Positions 53,529 through 63,740 are shown, counted from the stretch's first letter. The stretch: 64,000 nt of DNA from Subtercola boreus (GCF_003399645.1 NZ_NBXD01000019.1:62001-126000), one strand, 5' to 3'. The notes: generated by a model from the letters alone, not told the origin. A program made the numbers and translations.

Positions 53529-54614
53529 GTGACCAACGCAACGCTCTTCAGTCCTCTGACCATCCGCGAGACCGAGTTTCGCAACCGGCTCTGGGTGGCA
53601 CCCATGTGCCAGTACTCCGTCGAGAAGCGCGACGGAGTACCGACCGACTGGCACCTCGCGCACCTCGGGTCGTTCGCGACCGGCGGCGTCGGTCTCATCC
53701 TCACCGAGGCGACGGCTGTCAGCCCCGAGGGTCGCATCTCCCCCGAAGACCTGGGGCTCTACAACGATAAGCAGCAGGCGGCATTCTCGCGCATCAACGC
53801 CTTTCTGCACGCCCAAGGAACGGCCACGGGCATCCAGCTGGCGCACGCCGGCCGCAAGGCCTCGGTCTACCGCCCCTGGGCCGAGGAGAAGGGCACCGCC
53901 CCCGCTGAAGACGGCGGCTGGGAGACGTTCGGCCCCTCCGCAGTCGCGTTTCCCGGCTACAGCACGCCGACCGCCCTCACCCTCTCTCAGATCGCGCAGA
54001 TCGTCGAGGACTTCCGCGCCGCCGCCCGGCGCTCCGTCGACGCCGGGTTCGACGTGATCGAGCTGCATGCGGCCCACGGCTACCTCATGCACCAATTCCT
54101 CTCGCCGCTCAGCAACGAGCGCACCGACTCCTACGGCGGCAGCCTCGAGAACCGGGCCCGGATCGTGCTCGACGTCATCTCAGCCGTGCGCGCCGAGGTC
54201 GGCGAGAGTATCCCGCTCTTCGTGCGTTTCTCGGGTACCGACTGGGTCGAAGACGGCGGCTGGGACATCGAGCAGACGACGATCGTCGCCCGCTGGGCCC
54301 AGGATGCCGGAGCCGACTTCTTCGACGTCTCGAGCGGTGGCAATGTGACCGGCGTCACGATTCCCGTGGCTCCGCTCTACCAGGTCGAGCTCGCCGCGCA
54401 CCTGAAGTCCGAGGCCCACGTGCCGGTGAGCGCCGTCGGACTCATCACGACCGCCGCCGAGGCGGAGGACGTCATCGCCTCGGGCCGCGCCGACGCCGTC
54501 ATGATGGCCCGGCAGTTCCTGCGCGACCCGCACTTCGCACTGCGCGCCGCCCACGAGCTCGGCGTCGACCTCGACTACTGGCCCGCCCAGTACACCCGCG
54601 CCCACTTCCGCTAG
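53529..54614 (+). CDS. Old-yellow-enzyme family NADH:flavin oxidoreductase (YqjM-like)
   Basis: This FMN ene-reductase has 361 residues. The N-terminus TLFSPLTIRETEFRNRLWVAPMCQYS carries the YqjM-group cysteine. Substrate-binding His/His are in ELHAAHGYLMHQFLSPLSNERTDSYGGSLENRAR, and the phosphate-binding C-terminus has GRADAVMMARQFLRDPHFALRAA. It reduces activated C=C bonds; the natural substrate is unknown. I chose the GTG at 53529 because the family starts just before LFSPL; an ATG at 53505 adds eight residues. Neither has a good Shine-Dalgarno. Confidence 0.9.
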   Translation: MTNATLFSPLTIRETEFRNRLWVAPMCQYSVEKRDGVPTDWHLAHLGSFATGGVGLILTEATAVSPEGRISPEDLGLYNDKQQAAFSRINAFLHAQGTATGIQLAHAGRKASVYRPWAEEKGTAPAEDGGWETFGPSAVAFPGYSTPTALTLSQIAQIVEDFRAAARRSVDAGFDVIELHAAHGYLMHQFLSPLSNERTDSYGGSLENRARIVLDVISAVRAEVGESIPLFVRFSGTDWVEDGGWDIEQTTIVARWAQDAGADFFDVSSGGNVTGVTIPVAPLYQVELAAHLKSEAHVPVSAVGLITTAAEAEDVIASGRADAVMMARQFLRDPHFALRAAHELGVDLDYWPAQYTRAHFR

Positions 54615-54693
54615 CCGCACACGCCGGGCGCCCGGCCACCGACGGGAGTGGGAGGCCGGCGCTGGGCGCGTAGGGCACGGGCGGGGCGGGGCC

Positions 54694-55731
54694 TCAGACG
54701 CGACGCGTCGCGTCCTGGACCTCACCCACGAGCTCCTCGATCACGTCTTCGAGGAAGAGCACGCCCGTGGTGTTGCCCGAAGCGTCGAAGGCCCGGGCGA
54801 CGTGGGCACCCGTGCGCCGCATCGTCGCCAGGGCGTCCTCGAGCTCGGTTCCGTCGTAGATCGACGCCAGCAGCCGGATGCGCTTCGCCGGCACGGGCTC
54901 GGCGAACTCGTCGTTGTCGAGGTCGATCACGTCTTTCAGGTGCAGGTAGCCGATCGGGTTGCCCGTCGCATCCACCATCACGTAGCGCGAGAAACCGTAC
55001 TTCGCGACGGCGTGCTCGATGTCGGCCGGGGTCGCCGTGCGATCGAGGGTCACCAGGCGTTCCAGCGGCAGCGCCACCGACGCCACCGTCTTCTCGGTGA
55101 ACTCGAACGCGGCGTGCAGCGCACCGGAGTTGTCGTCGAGCACCCCCTCGCGGGTCGACTGGGCCACGATGCTCGAGACCTCGTCGAGCGTGAACGAACT
55201 CGCGGCCTCGCTCTTCGGTTCCACGCCGAACAGTCGCACGACGCCGTTCGCCGTCGCGTTCAGCGCGACGATCACGAACCGGAAGATGCGCGCCACCCAG
55301 ACGAGCGGCGGCGCGAGCAGCAGCACCGCACGGTCGGGCACCGAGAACGACAGGTTCTTCGGCACCATCTCGCCGATCACGACGTGCAGGAACGACACCA
55401 CGACGAGCGTGATGACGAACGCTACGCCGGTGATCACGTCTTCTGACCAGCCGGTGATGCCGAGCGGCACCTCGAGCAGGTGGTGGATGGCCGGCTCGGA
55501 GACGTTCAGGATGAGCAGGGACGCGACGGTGATGCCGAGCTGGCTGGTCGCCAGCATCAAAGTGGCGTGCTCCATCGCCCAGAGCGCCGTCTTGGCGCTC
55601 TGCTTGCCGGCCTCGGCCAGGGGCTCGATCTGCGAGCGCCGGGCCGAGATGACGGCGAACTCCGCCGCGACGAAGAACCCGTTCACCAGAAGCAGCACGA
55701 AGAGCCAGACGATTCCGATCCAGTCGCTCAT
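54694..55731 (-). CDS. CNNM/CorC (hemolysin-type) transporter-like protein, shorter paralogue
   Basis: The protein has 345 residues. The N-terminal DUF21 membrane domain (LFVLLLVNGFFVAAEFAVISARRSQIEPLAE, SLLILNVSEPAIHHLL, VVSFLHVVIGEMVPKNLSFSVPDR) is followed by a CBS pair (VALPLERLVTLDRTATPADIEHAV, GYLHLKDVIDLDN). It lacks the C-terminal CorC/HlyC domain. The family transports or regulates Mg2+/Co2+; the hemolysin name is historical. It is directly coupled to a longer paralogue upstream (TGATG). Confidence 0.87.
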   Translation of the reverse strand: MSDWIGIVWLFVLLLVNGFFVAAEFAVISARRSQIEPLAEAGKQSAKTALWAMEHATLMLATSQLGITVASLLILNVSEPAIHHLLEVPLGITGWSEDVITGVAFVITLVVVSFLHVVIGEMVPKNLSFSVPDRAVLLLAPPLVWVARIFRFVIVALNATANGVVRLFGVEPKSEAASSFTLDEVSSIVAQSTREGVLDDNSGALHAAFEFTEKTVASVALPLERLVTLDRTATPADIEHAVAKYGFSRYVMVDATGNPIGYLHLKDVIDLDNDEFAEPVPAKRIRLLASIYDGTELEDALATMRRTGAHVARAFDASGNTTGVLFLEDVIEELVGEVQDATRRV

Positions 55732-57209
55732 CAGCGCTCACCCGCCTCGGCGCGAAGCGCCGCTTCAGCCTCGGCGCGAAGAGCCGCATCCGCCTCGGCC
55801 GCGACCGATCCCGGACCTGCGCCGGTCAGCGAGTCGACGGATTCGGTGCGCAGCAGTTCGGCGTTCAGCGACTCGGCCCCTTCGATCGTTCCCGGGAGGG
55901 GCTCGGTGGGCGTCGGAGTGAAACGCAGGCGATCGATTCGCCGACCATCCATTCGTTCCACCCGCAGTTCGCCGTCAGGCAACGCGACGGTGTCGTCGAC
56001 GAGGGGCAGCCGCCCGAGCTCGCTCATCACGAACCCCGCGACGGTCTCATAGGGGCCGTCTTCGGGCACAGTCACTCCAGCTCGGTCGAGCAGTTCGTCG
56101 GGGCGCAACTGCCCCGGAAAGGAAATGGTGTTACGACTCCGGATGACGCCCGCACGCGTGCGGTCGTGCTCGTCGTTCAGTTCGCCGACGAGTTCTTCGA
56201 CCAGGTCTTCGAGGGTGACGACGCCGGCCGTTCCGCCGTATTCGTCCATCACGATGGCCATCTGGTAGCCCTTGCCGCGCAGTTCGCCGAGCAGAATGTC
56301 GAGCTTCATCGTCTCGGGCACCCGCAGCGGCTCGCTGATGAGGGCGATGACGGGAACGTCGGCCCGCTTGGCCCGCGGAACCGACACGGCCTGCTTCACG
56401 TGCGCCACCCCGACCACATCGTCGATCGATTCGTCGACGATGGGAAAACGGCTGTATCCCGTCGAGGTGGCCAGGGCGATGACGTCGCTCGCCGAGTCGG
56501 TGCGCTTCAGGGCAGCGATGCGGGGCCGCGGGGTCATGACATCGGAGGCGTCATGCCCGGCGAAGAGCAGTGTGCGGTTCAGCAGGGTCGCCGTGTCGAC
56601 GTCGAGGCTGCCCTCGAGGGCCGAACGGCGAACGAGCGACGAGAGCTCCTCGGCGGTGCGGGCGCCCGACAGCTCCTCCTTGGGCTCGATGCCGAACGAG
56701 CGGATGATCGCATTGGCACTGTTGTTCAGCACCGACACAAAGGGGCGGAACACCGTCGTGAACAGCCGCTGGAACGGAATGACCAGCTTCGCGGTCTGGA
56801 TCGGCAGGGCGAGGGCGAAGTTCTTCGGTACGAGCTCACCGACGATCATCGACAGCAGAGTGGCGATCACGACGGCGACGATCGAGGCCACGACGGTCGT
56901 CACGTCGTCGTTCAATCCGGCGGCGTGGAAGACCGGCCGGAGCAGCCCCGCGAACGCGGGCTCCATCGTGTACCCGGTGAGCAGTGTGGTGAGGGTGATT
57001 CCCAGCTGTGCGCTCGAGAGATGGGTCGACGTGATCTTCAGGGCCGAGATCGTCTGGCCGAGGCCCTTCTCGCCGCGCTCCTGGCGACCCTCGAGGTCGC
57101 TGCGGTCGAGGTTGACGAGCGAGAACTCGCTGGCGACGAAGAACCCGGTACCGACGGTGAGCAGCAGGCCGACGAGAAGCAGGATGAGCTCAGAGCCCAC
57201 GGATGTCAC
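55731..57209 (-). CDS. CNNM/CorC (hemolysin-type) transporter-like protein, longer paralogue
   Basis: The protein has 492 residues. The DUF21 membrane domain ([48 protein letters not shown]) is followed by a CBS pair ([36 protein letters not shown]), then [22 protein letters not shown] and the C-terminal CorC domain ([16 protein letters not shown]). An Ala/Glu-rich tail ends the protein. The start is GTG 57209. Tandem DUF21 pairs of different length are common in actinobacteria and may form a heteromer. Confidence 0.88.
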   Translation of the reverse strand: MTSVGSELILLLVGLLLTVGTGFFVASEFSLVNLDRSDLEGRQERGEKGLGQTISALKITSTHLSSAQLGITLTTLLTGYTMEPAFAGLLRPVFHAAGLNDDVTTVVASIVAVVIATLLSMIVGELVPKNFALALPIQTAKLVIPFQRLFTTVFRPFVSVLNNSANAIIRSFGIEPKEELSGARTAEELSSLVRRSALEGSLDVDTATLLNRTLLFAGHDASDVMTPRPRIAALKRTDSASDVIALATSTGYSRFPIVDESIDDVVGVAHVKQAVSVPRAKRADVPVIALISEPLRVPETMKLDILLGELRGKGYQMAIVMDEYGGTAGVVTLEDLVEELVGELNDEHDRTRAGVIRSRNTISFPGQLRPDELLDRAGVTVPEDGPYETVAGFVMSELGRLPLVDDTVALPDGELRVERMDGRRIDRLRFTPTPTEPLPGTIEGAESLNAELLRTESVDSLTGAGPGSVAAEADAALRAEAEAALRAEAGER

Positions 57210-57309
57210 CCCGCTCGGCTACAGGAAAGGAGGAACAGGTGGGTGAGGGAGGGTCATCCATGAGGAGGTCAATACTACCGGCCCGGGACGCCCGAACCTG
57301 AGAGGTTTT

Positions 57310-58749
57310 TCACCAAGAGACGGGTAGCGCCTTCCCCTCCTCGTACCCCGCCGCCGACTGGATTCCCACCAGCGCCCGGTCGTGGAACTGCCCCACCGAC
57401 CGCGCCCCGGCGTAGGTGAACGAGCTGCGCACCCCCGAGGTGATCATGTCGAGCAGGTCCTCGACCGACGGCCGCAGCGGATCGAGGTAGATCATGCTCG
57501 ACGAGATCCCCTCCGCGAAGAGCTGTTTGCGGGCCAGGTCGTAGGCGCCGAGGCGCCCGAACCGGTCGGTGACGGCCTTGGCCGAGGCCATCCCGTAGTT
57601 CTCCTTGTACAACCGGCCCTCGGCATCCCGCCGCAGCACGCCCGGCGCTTCGATCGTGCCCGCGAACCATGAGCCGATCATGACGGATGCCGCACCGGCC
57701 GCGAGCGCCAGAGCGACGTCACGCGGGTAGCGCACTCCCCCGTCAGCCCAGACGTGCGCCCCGTACAGCGTTGCCGCGGCAGCGGTCTCGAGCACCGCAG
57801 AGAACTGGGGGCGACCGACCGCCGTCATCATGCGCGTGGTGCACATCGCACCGGGGCCGACGCCGACCTTGATGATGTCGGCTCCGGCCTGCGCCAGGTC
57901 GCGTACGCCCTCCACCGTCACCACATTGCCCGCCACGATGGGCAGCGCCAGCCCGGCCGCACGCACGGCACGGATCGCGGCGAGCATCCCGTCCTGGTGC
58001 CCGTGCGCCGTGTCGAGCACCAGCACGTCGACGCCGGCCGCGGCGAGAGCCCTCGCCTTCGCCGCGACGTCACCGTTGATGCCGACCGCAGCCGCCACGC
58101 GGAGCCGGCCCTGCGCATCCACTGCCGGCGTGTAGATCGTGGAGCGCAGGGCGCCCGTGCGGCTGAGGGTGCCGATGACCCGGCCGTGCCGGGTGACGGG
58201 TGCGAAGTCGAGGTCGGCGGCGACCATGGCGTCGAAGGCCTGGCGCGGGGTATCGAAGTCGTCGGCCGCGAGGGAGGTGAGCGGGCCGTGCAGCAGGTCA
58301 CCGAGCTGGGCGTCGTGCAGGGCGGAGGCGAGGCGGAGGGCAGGGATGCACCCCAGGTACGACCCCGACTCGTCATGAACCACGATGCCCTGCCCGCCCA
58401 CCGCGGGCAGCACGGTCAGCGCCTCCGCAACGGTCGCCGAGGGGCGAAAGTCGAAGGGGGTGTCGTACTCGACCGACTGCTCCTTCACCCAGCGGATGGC
58501 CGCATCGAGGTCTTGCAGGTGCATGTCCTGCGGAAGCACTCCCAGCCCGCCACGCCGTGCAAGGGTGGCGGCCAGCCTCGGACCGGTCACCGAGTTCATG
58601 TTCGCTGAGACCAGTGGAATGGTCGCACCCGTGCCGTCTCCGGGCGCCAGCGAGACGTCGAGGCGGCTTCCGACGTTCGACCTGCTCGGAACGAGGAAGA
58701 CGTCGGAGTAGGTCAGATCGGTGTGGGAGGGCGCGCTGAGGAACTTCAT
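57310..58749 (-). CDS. guaB1: GuaB1-type IMP dehydrogenase-family protein (GMP reductase activity in mycobacteria)
   Basis: The protein has 479 residues with the IMPDH/GMPR barrel. The catalytic Cys is C303 in VGVGPGAMCTTRMM. A CBS pair is inserted around residues 95-210 (FRPSATVAEALTVL, FAPVTRHGRVIGTLSRTG). The YKENYGMASAKAV flap is GMPR/IMPDH-like. Mycobacterial GuaB1 acts as a CBS-regulated GMP reductase; I infer the same here. I chose the ATG at 58749, where TACCGT ends 7 nt upstream. A GTG at 58758 overlaps that element. Confidence 0.9.
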   Translation of the reverse strand: MKFLSAPSHTDLTYSDVFLVPSRSNVGSRLDVSLAPGDGTGATIPLVSANMNSVTGPRLAATLARRGGLGVLPQDMHLQDLDAAIRWVKEQSVEYDTPFDFRPSATVAEALTVLPAVGGQGIVVHDESGSYLGCIPALRLASALHDAQLGDLLHGPLTSLAADDFDTPRQAFDAMVAADLDFAPVTRHGRVIGTLSRTGALRSTIYTPAVDAQGRLRVAAAVGINGDVAAKARALAAAGVDVLVLDTAHGHQDGMLAAIRAVRAAGLALPIVAGNVVTVEGVRDLAQAGADIIKVGVGPGAMCTTRMMTAVGRPQFSAVLETAAAATLYGAHVWADGGVRYPRDVALALAAGAASVMIGSWFAGTIEAPGVLRRDAEGRLYKENYGMASAKAVTDRFGRLGAYDLARKQLFAEGISSSMIYLDPLRPSVEDLLDMITSGVRSSFTYAGARSVGQFHDRALVGIQSAAGYEEGKALPVSW

Positions 58750-58756
58750 GAAGGCC

Positions 58757-58762
58757 ACGGTA
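58757..58762 (-). promoter_or_regulatory. -10 element of a leaderless promoter for guaB1
   Basis: TACCGT (minus strand) ends 7 nt before the ATG at 58749. It lies within the divergent control region shared with kgd. Confidence 0.4.
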
Positions 58763-58892
58763 GACCCGTTGGGTGATCGATCTCACGGCCGGAGGGTTTA
58801 AGCTGGCTGAGCACGTGTCGGCGCGTGAACACCGCAGCGCTTCTGTCTGGCACGTGATCGATACGTGAGCATACGAAAGTGGGCGATCGGCT

Positions 58893-61800
58893 GTGTCAAG
58901 CCAGTTGACCGGAACGGGAACTGACGACGGTTCGTCGGGCGAATTCGGAGCGAACGAGTGGCTCGTCGACGAGCTGTACGAGCAGTACATCGTCGACAAG
59001 AACTCGGTCGACCAGTCGTGGTGGTCGATTCTCGAGCACTACAGGCCGAGCGGTTCGGCCGAGACGACCGATGCCGGCGCGACCGGCACGGGCGACAGCT
59101 CGACCGGCGAGGCCCAGATCCCCGACGAGATCGCCACACAGGATGTCGCGGCCACCCCCGCACCGAGCGAGACCCCCGCATCATCCGCACCGCCTGCGGC
59201 TCCAGCCACCCAACCCGTGGCCCGCACCACTTCCCGCGAACCCGCTCCGAAGCCCATCCCGGCGGAGGCCACCGTGCGCCCGCAGAGCGACGCCGAGGCC
59301 GAACAGGACAAGGTCAGCCCCCTCCGCGGGCCCGCCAAGTCGCTGGCGACCAACATGGATGCGAGCCTGTCGGTTCCGACGGCGACGAGCGTGCGCAGCA
59401 TCCCGGCCAAGCTCCTCATCGACAACCGCATCGTCATCAACTCGAACCTGAAGCGCGCCCGCGGCGGCAAAGTCAGTTTCACGCACCTCATCGGCTGGGC
59501 ACTCGTTCAGGTGCTCAAGGAGTTCCCCAGCCAGAACGTCTACTACGACGTACAGAACGACAAGCCCGTCGTCGTCTCCCCCGCCCACGTCGGCCTCGGT
59601 ATCGCCATCGACATGCCCAAGCCCGACGGCACCCGATCCCTCGTCGTGCCGGCCATCAAGCGCGCCGACACGATGCACTTCGGTGAGTTCCTCGCCGCCT
59701 ACGACGAACTCGTGGCCAAGGCCCGCGGCGGCAAGCTGACGGCTGCCGACTTCCAGGGCGCGACCATCTCCCTGACGAACCCCGGCGGCATCGGAACGGT
59801 GCACTCGATCCCGCGGCTCATGAAGGGATCGGGTGCCATCATCGGCGCCGGAGCCCTCGAGTACCCGGCCGAGTTCTCGGGCGCCTCTGCGAAGACGCTG
59901 ACCGACCTCGGCATCGGCAAGATCATCACGCTCACCAGCACCTACGACCACCGCGTCATCCAGGGTGCCGGCTCCGGTGAGTTCCTGAAGAAGGTGCACG
60001 AGCTGCTCATCGGCGAGCGGGGCTTCTACGAGAACATCTTCGCCGAACTCCGCATTCCGTACGTTCCGATCCACTGGAACTCCGACATCTCGGTCGACGT
60101 GAGCGATGCGGTCAACAAGACGGCCCGGGTGCAGGAACTCATCAACTCGTTCCGCGTGCGCGGCCACCTCATGGCCGACATCGACCCGCTCGAGTACAAG
60201 CAGCGCACCCACCCCGACCTCGACATCGAGAGCCACGGGCTCACCCTCTGGGATCTCGACCGCGAGTTCGTCACCGGCGGCCTCGGCGGAACCTCGTCGC
60301 TGCTGCTGCGCGACATCCTCGGCATCCTGCGCGATGCCTACTGCCGGAAGACCGGCATCGAGTACATGCATATCCAGGACCCCGAGCAGCGCAAGTGGAT
60401 CCAGGAGAAGATCGAGCGGCCCTATGCCAAGCCGGGGCACGACGAGCAGATGCGCATCCTGTCGAAGCTCAACGAGTCCGAGGCCTTCGAGACGTTCCTG
60501 CAGACCAAGTACGTCGGCCAGAAGCGCTTCAGCCTCGAAGGCGGCGAGTCGACGATCGCCCTGCTCGACGCGGTTCTCCAGGCCGCCGCAGACGAGGGGC
60601 TCGACGAAGTTGCCATCGGTATGGCGCACCGCGGTCGCCTCAACGTGCTGACCAACATCGCCGGCAAGACCTACGGCCAGATCTTCCGCGAGTTCGAAGG
60701 AACGCAGGACCCGCGCACCGTGCAGGGCTCGGGTGACGTGAAGTACCACCTCGGCACCGAGGGCACCTTCACCGGAACCGAGGGCAAGGAGATCCCGGTC
60801 TACATCGCGGCGAACCCCTCGCACCTGGAGGCGGTCGACGGCGTGCTCGAGGGGATCGTTCGCGCCAAGCAGGATCGGAAGCCCAAGGGCACCTATTCCA
60901 CGCTCCCGATCCTGGTGCATGGCGACGCCGCCATGGCCGGCCAGGGAATCGTCTACGAGACCCTGCAGATGGAGAAGCTCCGCGGCTACAAGATCGGTGG
61001 AACGATCCACGTCAACATCAACAACCAGGTCGGGTTCACGACGCGTCCGAGCGATTCACGCTCCTCCGTGTACTCCACCGATGTGGCGAAGTCGATCCAG
61101 GCGCCGATCTTCCACGTGAACGGCGACGACCCCGAGTCGGTCACCCGCGTCGCCCAGCTGGCATTCGAGTACCGCCAGCGCTTCCACGCCGACGTCGTCA
61201 TCGATCTCATCTGCTACCGCCGCCGCGGTCACAATGAGGGAGACGACCCCTCGATGACGCAGCCGCTGATGTACAACCTCATCGAAGCCAAGCGCTCCGT
61301 GCGGAGGCTCTACACGGAGTCGCTGATCGGGCGCGGCGACATCAGCCAGGAGGAGTACGAGGCCGCGCACCGCGACTTCCAGGACCGCCTCGAGCGCGCC
61401 TTCGCCGAGACCCACGCAGCACAGACCTCGTCGATCCCGATCATCACCGACGACATGAACGCCGTGGCCGACCTCGAGCGCCCCGAGGCGCAGCAGGCCG
61501 ACGACAGCTCGGCGGGCGAGCCCGAGACGACCGGCGTCCCCGCCGCGACCGTCGCGCTCATCGGCGACGCGTTCAACAACGCACCGGCCGGTTTCACCGT
61601 GCATCCGAAGCTGCAGCAGCTGCTGCAGAAGCGTGTCGAGATGAGCCGCAACGGCGGCATCGACTGGGCGTTCGGTGAACTGCTGGCCCTCGGCTCGCTG
61701 CTGCTCGAGGGCACCCCGGTGCGCTTCTCGGGCCAGGACACCCGGCGCGGCACCTTCGTACAGCGCCACGCGGTGCTGCACGACCGCGACAACGGCCAGG

Positions 61801-62684
61801 AGTGGCTGCCCCTCGTCAACCTCAGCGACAGCCAGGCCCGGTTCTGGATCTACGACTCGCTGCTGAGCGAATACGCGGCCATGGGCTTCGAGTACGGCTA
61901 CTCGGTCGAGCGTCCCGACGCCCTCGTGCTCTGGGAGGCCCAGTTCGGCGACTTCGCCAACGGCGCCCAGATCATCATCGACGAGTTCATCTCGTCGGCC
62001 GAGCAGAAGTGGGGCCAGCGCTCATCGCTCGTGCTGCTGCTGCCGCACGGGTACGAAGGCCAGGGCCCCGACCATTCCTCCGCCCGCATCGAGCGCTACC
62101 TGCAGCTGTGCGCCGAGAACAACATGACCGTCGCCCGGCCCTCGACTCCGGCGTCGTACTTCCACCTGCTGCGCCGCCAGGCCTACATGCGCCCCCGCCG
62201 CCCGCTGATCGTGTTCACCCCCAAGGCGATGCTGCGGCTGAGAGGTGCGACCAGCGGGGTCGAGGAGCTCACCGAGGGCAAGTTCGAGCCCGTGCTCGAC
62301 GACGCCCGCATCGGCGACAGGACAGCCGTGAAGCGCGTGTTGCTGATGGCCGGCAAGGTCTACTACGACCTGCTGAACGAGCTGCAGAAGACACCGAACG
62401 ACGAGATCGCCCTCGTACGGCTCGAGCAGTACTACCCGATGCCCGCCGCCGAACTCAACCGGGTGCTCGCGAGCTACCCGAACGCTGAGATCGTCTGGGT
62501 TCAGGATGAACCGCAGAACCAGGGGGCGTGGCCGTTTGTGTGCCTCGAGCTGGCCTCGCGCCTGCCCGCCGGCCGCACCGTTCGGGTCACCTCCCGTGCG
62601 GCGGCGGCCTCACCCGCAGCCGGATCGGCGAAGCGCCACGCCCGCGAACAGGCCGACCTGCTGCAGCGGGCCCTGACCCTCTGA
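58893..62684 (+). CDS. kgd: Multifunctional 2-oxoglutarate dehydrogenase/decarboxylase (E1 with fused E2-like domain)
   Basis: This is the actinobacterial KGD/SucA of the TCA cycle, 1,263 residues. The N-terminal ANEWLVDELYEQYIVDKNSVDQSWW contacts partners. A Pro/Ala/Thr-rich linker of roughly 90 residues follows, then an E2-type acyltransferase domain with H353 in TYDHRVIQGAGSGEFL. The thiamine-diphosphate E1 core (IGMAHRGRLNVLTNIAGK near 575, FHVNGDDPESV, YRRRGHNEGDDPSMTQP) completes it. It lacks a lipoyl domain, as in mycobacteria, where it works with DlaT and Lpd and is restrained by GarA. The start is GTG 58893. Confidence 0.96.
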   Translation: MSSQLTGTGTDDGSSGEFGANEWLVDELYEQYIVDKNSVDQSWWSILEHYRPSGSAETTDAGATGTGDSSTGEAQIPDEIATQDVAATPAPSETPASSAPPAAPATQPVARTTSREPAPKPIPAEATVRPQSDAEAEQDKVSPLRGPAKSLATNMDASLSVPTATSVRSIPAKLLIDNRIVINSNLKRARGGKVSFTHLIGWALVQVLKEFPSQNVYYDVQNDKPVVVSPAHVGLGIAIDMPKPDGTRSLVVPAIKRADTMHFGEFLAAYDELVAKARGGKLTAADFQGATISLTNPGGIGTVHSIPRLMKGSGAIIGAGALEYPAEFSGASAKTLTDLGIGKIITLTSTYDHRVIQGAGSGEFLKKVHELLIGERGFYENIFAELRIPYVPIHWNSDISVDVSDAVNKTARVQELINSFRVRGHLMADIDPLEYKQRTHPDLDIESHGLTLWDLDREFVTGGLGGTSSLLLRDILGILRDAYCRKTGIEYMHIQDPEQRKWIQEKIERPYAKPGHDEQMRILSKLNESEAFETFLQTKYVGQKRFSLEGGESTIALLDAVLQAAADEGLDEVAIGMAHRGRLNVLTNIAGKTYGQIFREFEGTQDPRTVQGSGDVKYHLGTEGTFTGTEGKEIPVYIAANPSHLEAVDGVLEGIVRAKQDRKPKGTYSTLPILVHGDAAMAGQGIVYETLQMEKLRGYKIGGTIHVNINNQVGFTTRPSDSRSSVYSTDVAKSIQAPIFHVNGDDPESVTRVAQLAFEYRQRFHADVVIDLICYRRRGHNEGDDPSMTQPLMYNLIEAKRSVRRLYTESLIGRGDISQEEYEAAHRDFQDRLERAFAETHAAQTSSIPIITDDMNAVADLERPEAQQADDSSAGEPETTGVPAATVALIGDAFNNAPAGFTVHPKLQQLLQKRVEMSRNGGIDWAFGELLALGSLLLEGTPVRFSGQDTRRGTFVQRHAVLHDRDNGQEWLPLVNLSDSQARFWIYDSLLSEYAAMGFEYGYSVERPDALVLWEAQFGDFANGAQIIIDEFISSAEQKWGQRSSLVLLLPHGYEGQGPDHSSARIERYLQLCAENNMTVARPSTPASYFHLLRRQAYMRPRRPLIVFTPKAMLRLRGATSGVEELTEGKFEPVLDDARIGDRTAVKRVLLMAGKVYYDLLNELQKTPNDEIALVRLEQYYPMPAAELNRVLASYPNAEIVWVQDEPQNQGAWPFVCLELASRLPAGRTVRVTSRAAAASPAAGSAKRHAREQADLLQRALTL

Positions 62685-62721
62685 CCCCGGGCCCTCGGGG
62701 TGCGAATCCCGCGGGCCGCGC

Positions 62722-62773
62722 GTTGTGCGCAAAAGCACCTAAACCGCAAGGTCTAAGTGCTTTTGCGCACAAC
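62722..62773. terminator. Long palindrome with GCGCAAAAGCAC core (copy 2)
   Basis: Perfect 17-bp arms GTTGTGCGCAAAAGCAC (62722-62738) and its complement (62757-62773) frame an imperfect inner stem (CTAAACC/GGTCTAAG). It lies 37 nt after the kgd stop, between convergent kgd and rsrA, the expected place for a bidirectional terminator. It shares its core with the palindrome at 30489-30542. Confidence 0.7.
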
Positions 62774-62795
62774 CGGGCCGGTTCGTCTCCGCGAA

Positions 62796-62829
62796 AGGAC
62801 CCCGCGCATCGTCAGGCGTGCGGGGTCCT
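62796..62829 (-). terminator. GC-rich hairpin downstream of sigH-rsrA
   Basis: AGGACCCCGCGC (62796-62807) pairs with GTGCGGGGTCCT (62818-62829) through one G-T pair, with a 10-nt loop. It lies 12 nt after the rsrA stop (minus strand) and is followed on that strand by TTTC. Confidence 0.6.
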
Positions 62830-62841
62830 GGGGTAGAACCT

Positions 62842-63084
62842 CTAGTGCGTGCTCTGGATCTGACGGATGCTGAACAGCACCTGGTCACGCAACTGTTCGG
62901 GCGCGACCTCCTTGCAGGCGCGCTGTACGGCGTCGGTCAGCACGCGGCCGACGTGCAGCTCCGACTCGCAGTCGGTGCAGCCGGCGAGATGCTCACGGAT
63001 GTCGGCAGCATCGTCGCTGGCGAGTTCGTTGTGGAGGAACTCCTCGAGTTCGGCCTTGGCCTTCGTGCAGCCGCAGTCAGTCAT
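62842..63084 (-). CDS. rsrA: Mycothiol-system zinc anti-sigma factor (RsrA/RshA type)
   Basis: The protein has 80 residues. The ZAS zinc motif H32-x3-C36-x2-C39 in [11 protein letters not shown], with extra cysteines C4 and C6, marks a redox-sensing anti-sigma factor. Oxidation is expected to release zinc and its sigma factor. The start overlaps the sigH stop (4 bp), so sigma and anti-sigma are coupled. Length and motif match RsrA of Streptomyces and RshA of mycobacteria. Confidence 0.93.
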   Translation of the reverse strand: MTDCGCTKAKAELEEFLHNELASDDAADIREHLAGCTDCESELHVGRVLTDAVQRACKEVAPEQLRDQVLFSIRQIQSTH

Positions 63085-63740
63085 CTGCTGCTTCCCTTCG
63101 GTGCGTCTTTCGCGGTGACGGGGATTCCCCGGCCCTCCGCGTACTCGGTCAGCAGACCGCGGAGCAGACGCCTGCCACGGTGCAGGCGGCTCATCACGGT
63201 TCCGACCGGAGTCTTCATGATGTCGGCGATCTCCTGGTAGGAGAAGCCCTCCACGTCGGCCAGGTACACGGCCAGACGAAAGTCTTCGGGGATGCTCTGC
63301 AGGGCATCCTTCACTGCACTGTCGGGCAGATGGTCGATCGCCTCGGCCTCGGCCGAGCGGGATGATGTCCCGGTCGCCGTCGCCGACTCGGCGTTGCCCA
63401 GCTGCCAGTCCTCGAGGTCGCTCGTCGTGCCCTGGTAGGGGTCACGCTGCTTCTTGCGGTAGACATTGATGAACGTGTTGGTGAGGATGCGGTACAGCCA
63501 CGCCTTGAGGTTCGTGCCTTGCTCGAACTGGGCGAAGGCAGCGTAGGCCTTGACGAACGTCTCCTGTACGAGGTCTTGCGCGTCGGCGGGGTTGCGGGTC
63601 ATGCGAAGGGCAGCGCCGTACAACTGGTCGAGGAACGGAACGGCCTGCTCCTCGAAGAGCGCTCGTGGGTCGGTGTCAACGGAAGTCATCGGGGCCAAGT
63701 CTACGATGTGGGGCCGCTCGAGAACGCTGGTCGCGCCCAT
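63081..63740 (-). CDS. sigH: ECF sigma factor of the SigH/SigR redox-stress group
   Basis: The protein has 219 residues. Region 2 is [48 protein letters not shown], and region 4 is [41 protein letters not shown]. The pairing with RsrA places it in the group that responds to disulfide stress in mycothiol-using bacteria. I chose the ATG at 63740, which has AAGGTGG about 8 nt upstream. An internal ATG at 63689 ([15 protein letters not shown]) is also reasonable, and the frame stays open to 63791. Confidence 0.92.
   Translation of the reverse strand: MGATSVLERPHIVDLAPMTSVDTDPRALFEEQAVPFLDQLYGAALRMTRNPADAQDLVQETFVKAYAAFAQFEQGTNLKAWLYRILTNTFINVYRKKQRDPYQGTTSDLEDWQLGNAESATATGTSSRSAEAEAIDHLPDSAVKDALQSIPEDFRLAVYLADVEGFSYQEIADIMKTPVGTVMSRLHRGRRLLRGLLTEYAEGRGIPVTAKDAPKGSSR

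Noticed and set aside
57293-57309. Fragment resembling a TPP riboswitch (CTGAGA next to AACCT)
   Set aside because: Only a 5-bp stem with a three-base loop; the conserved TPP helices are missing and the neighbours are not thiamine genes.
59181-61010. A 609-codon minus-strand frame opposite kgd
   Set aside because: A mirror-frame artefact of GC-rich coding sequence; composition is unlike the genome's proteins and kgd is unambiguous.
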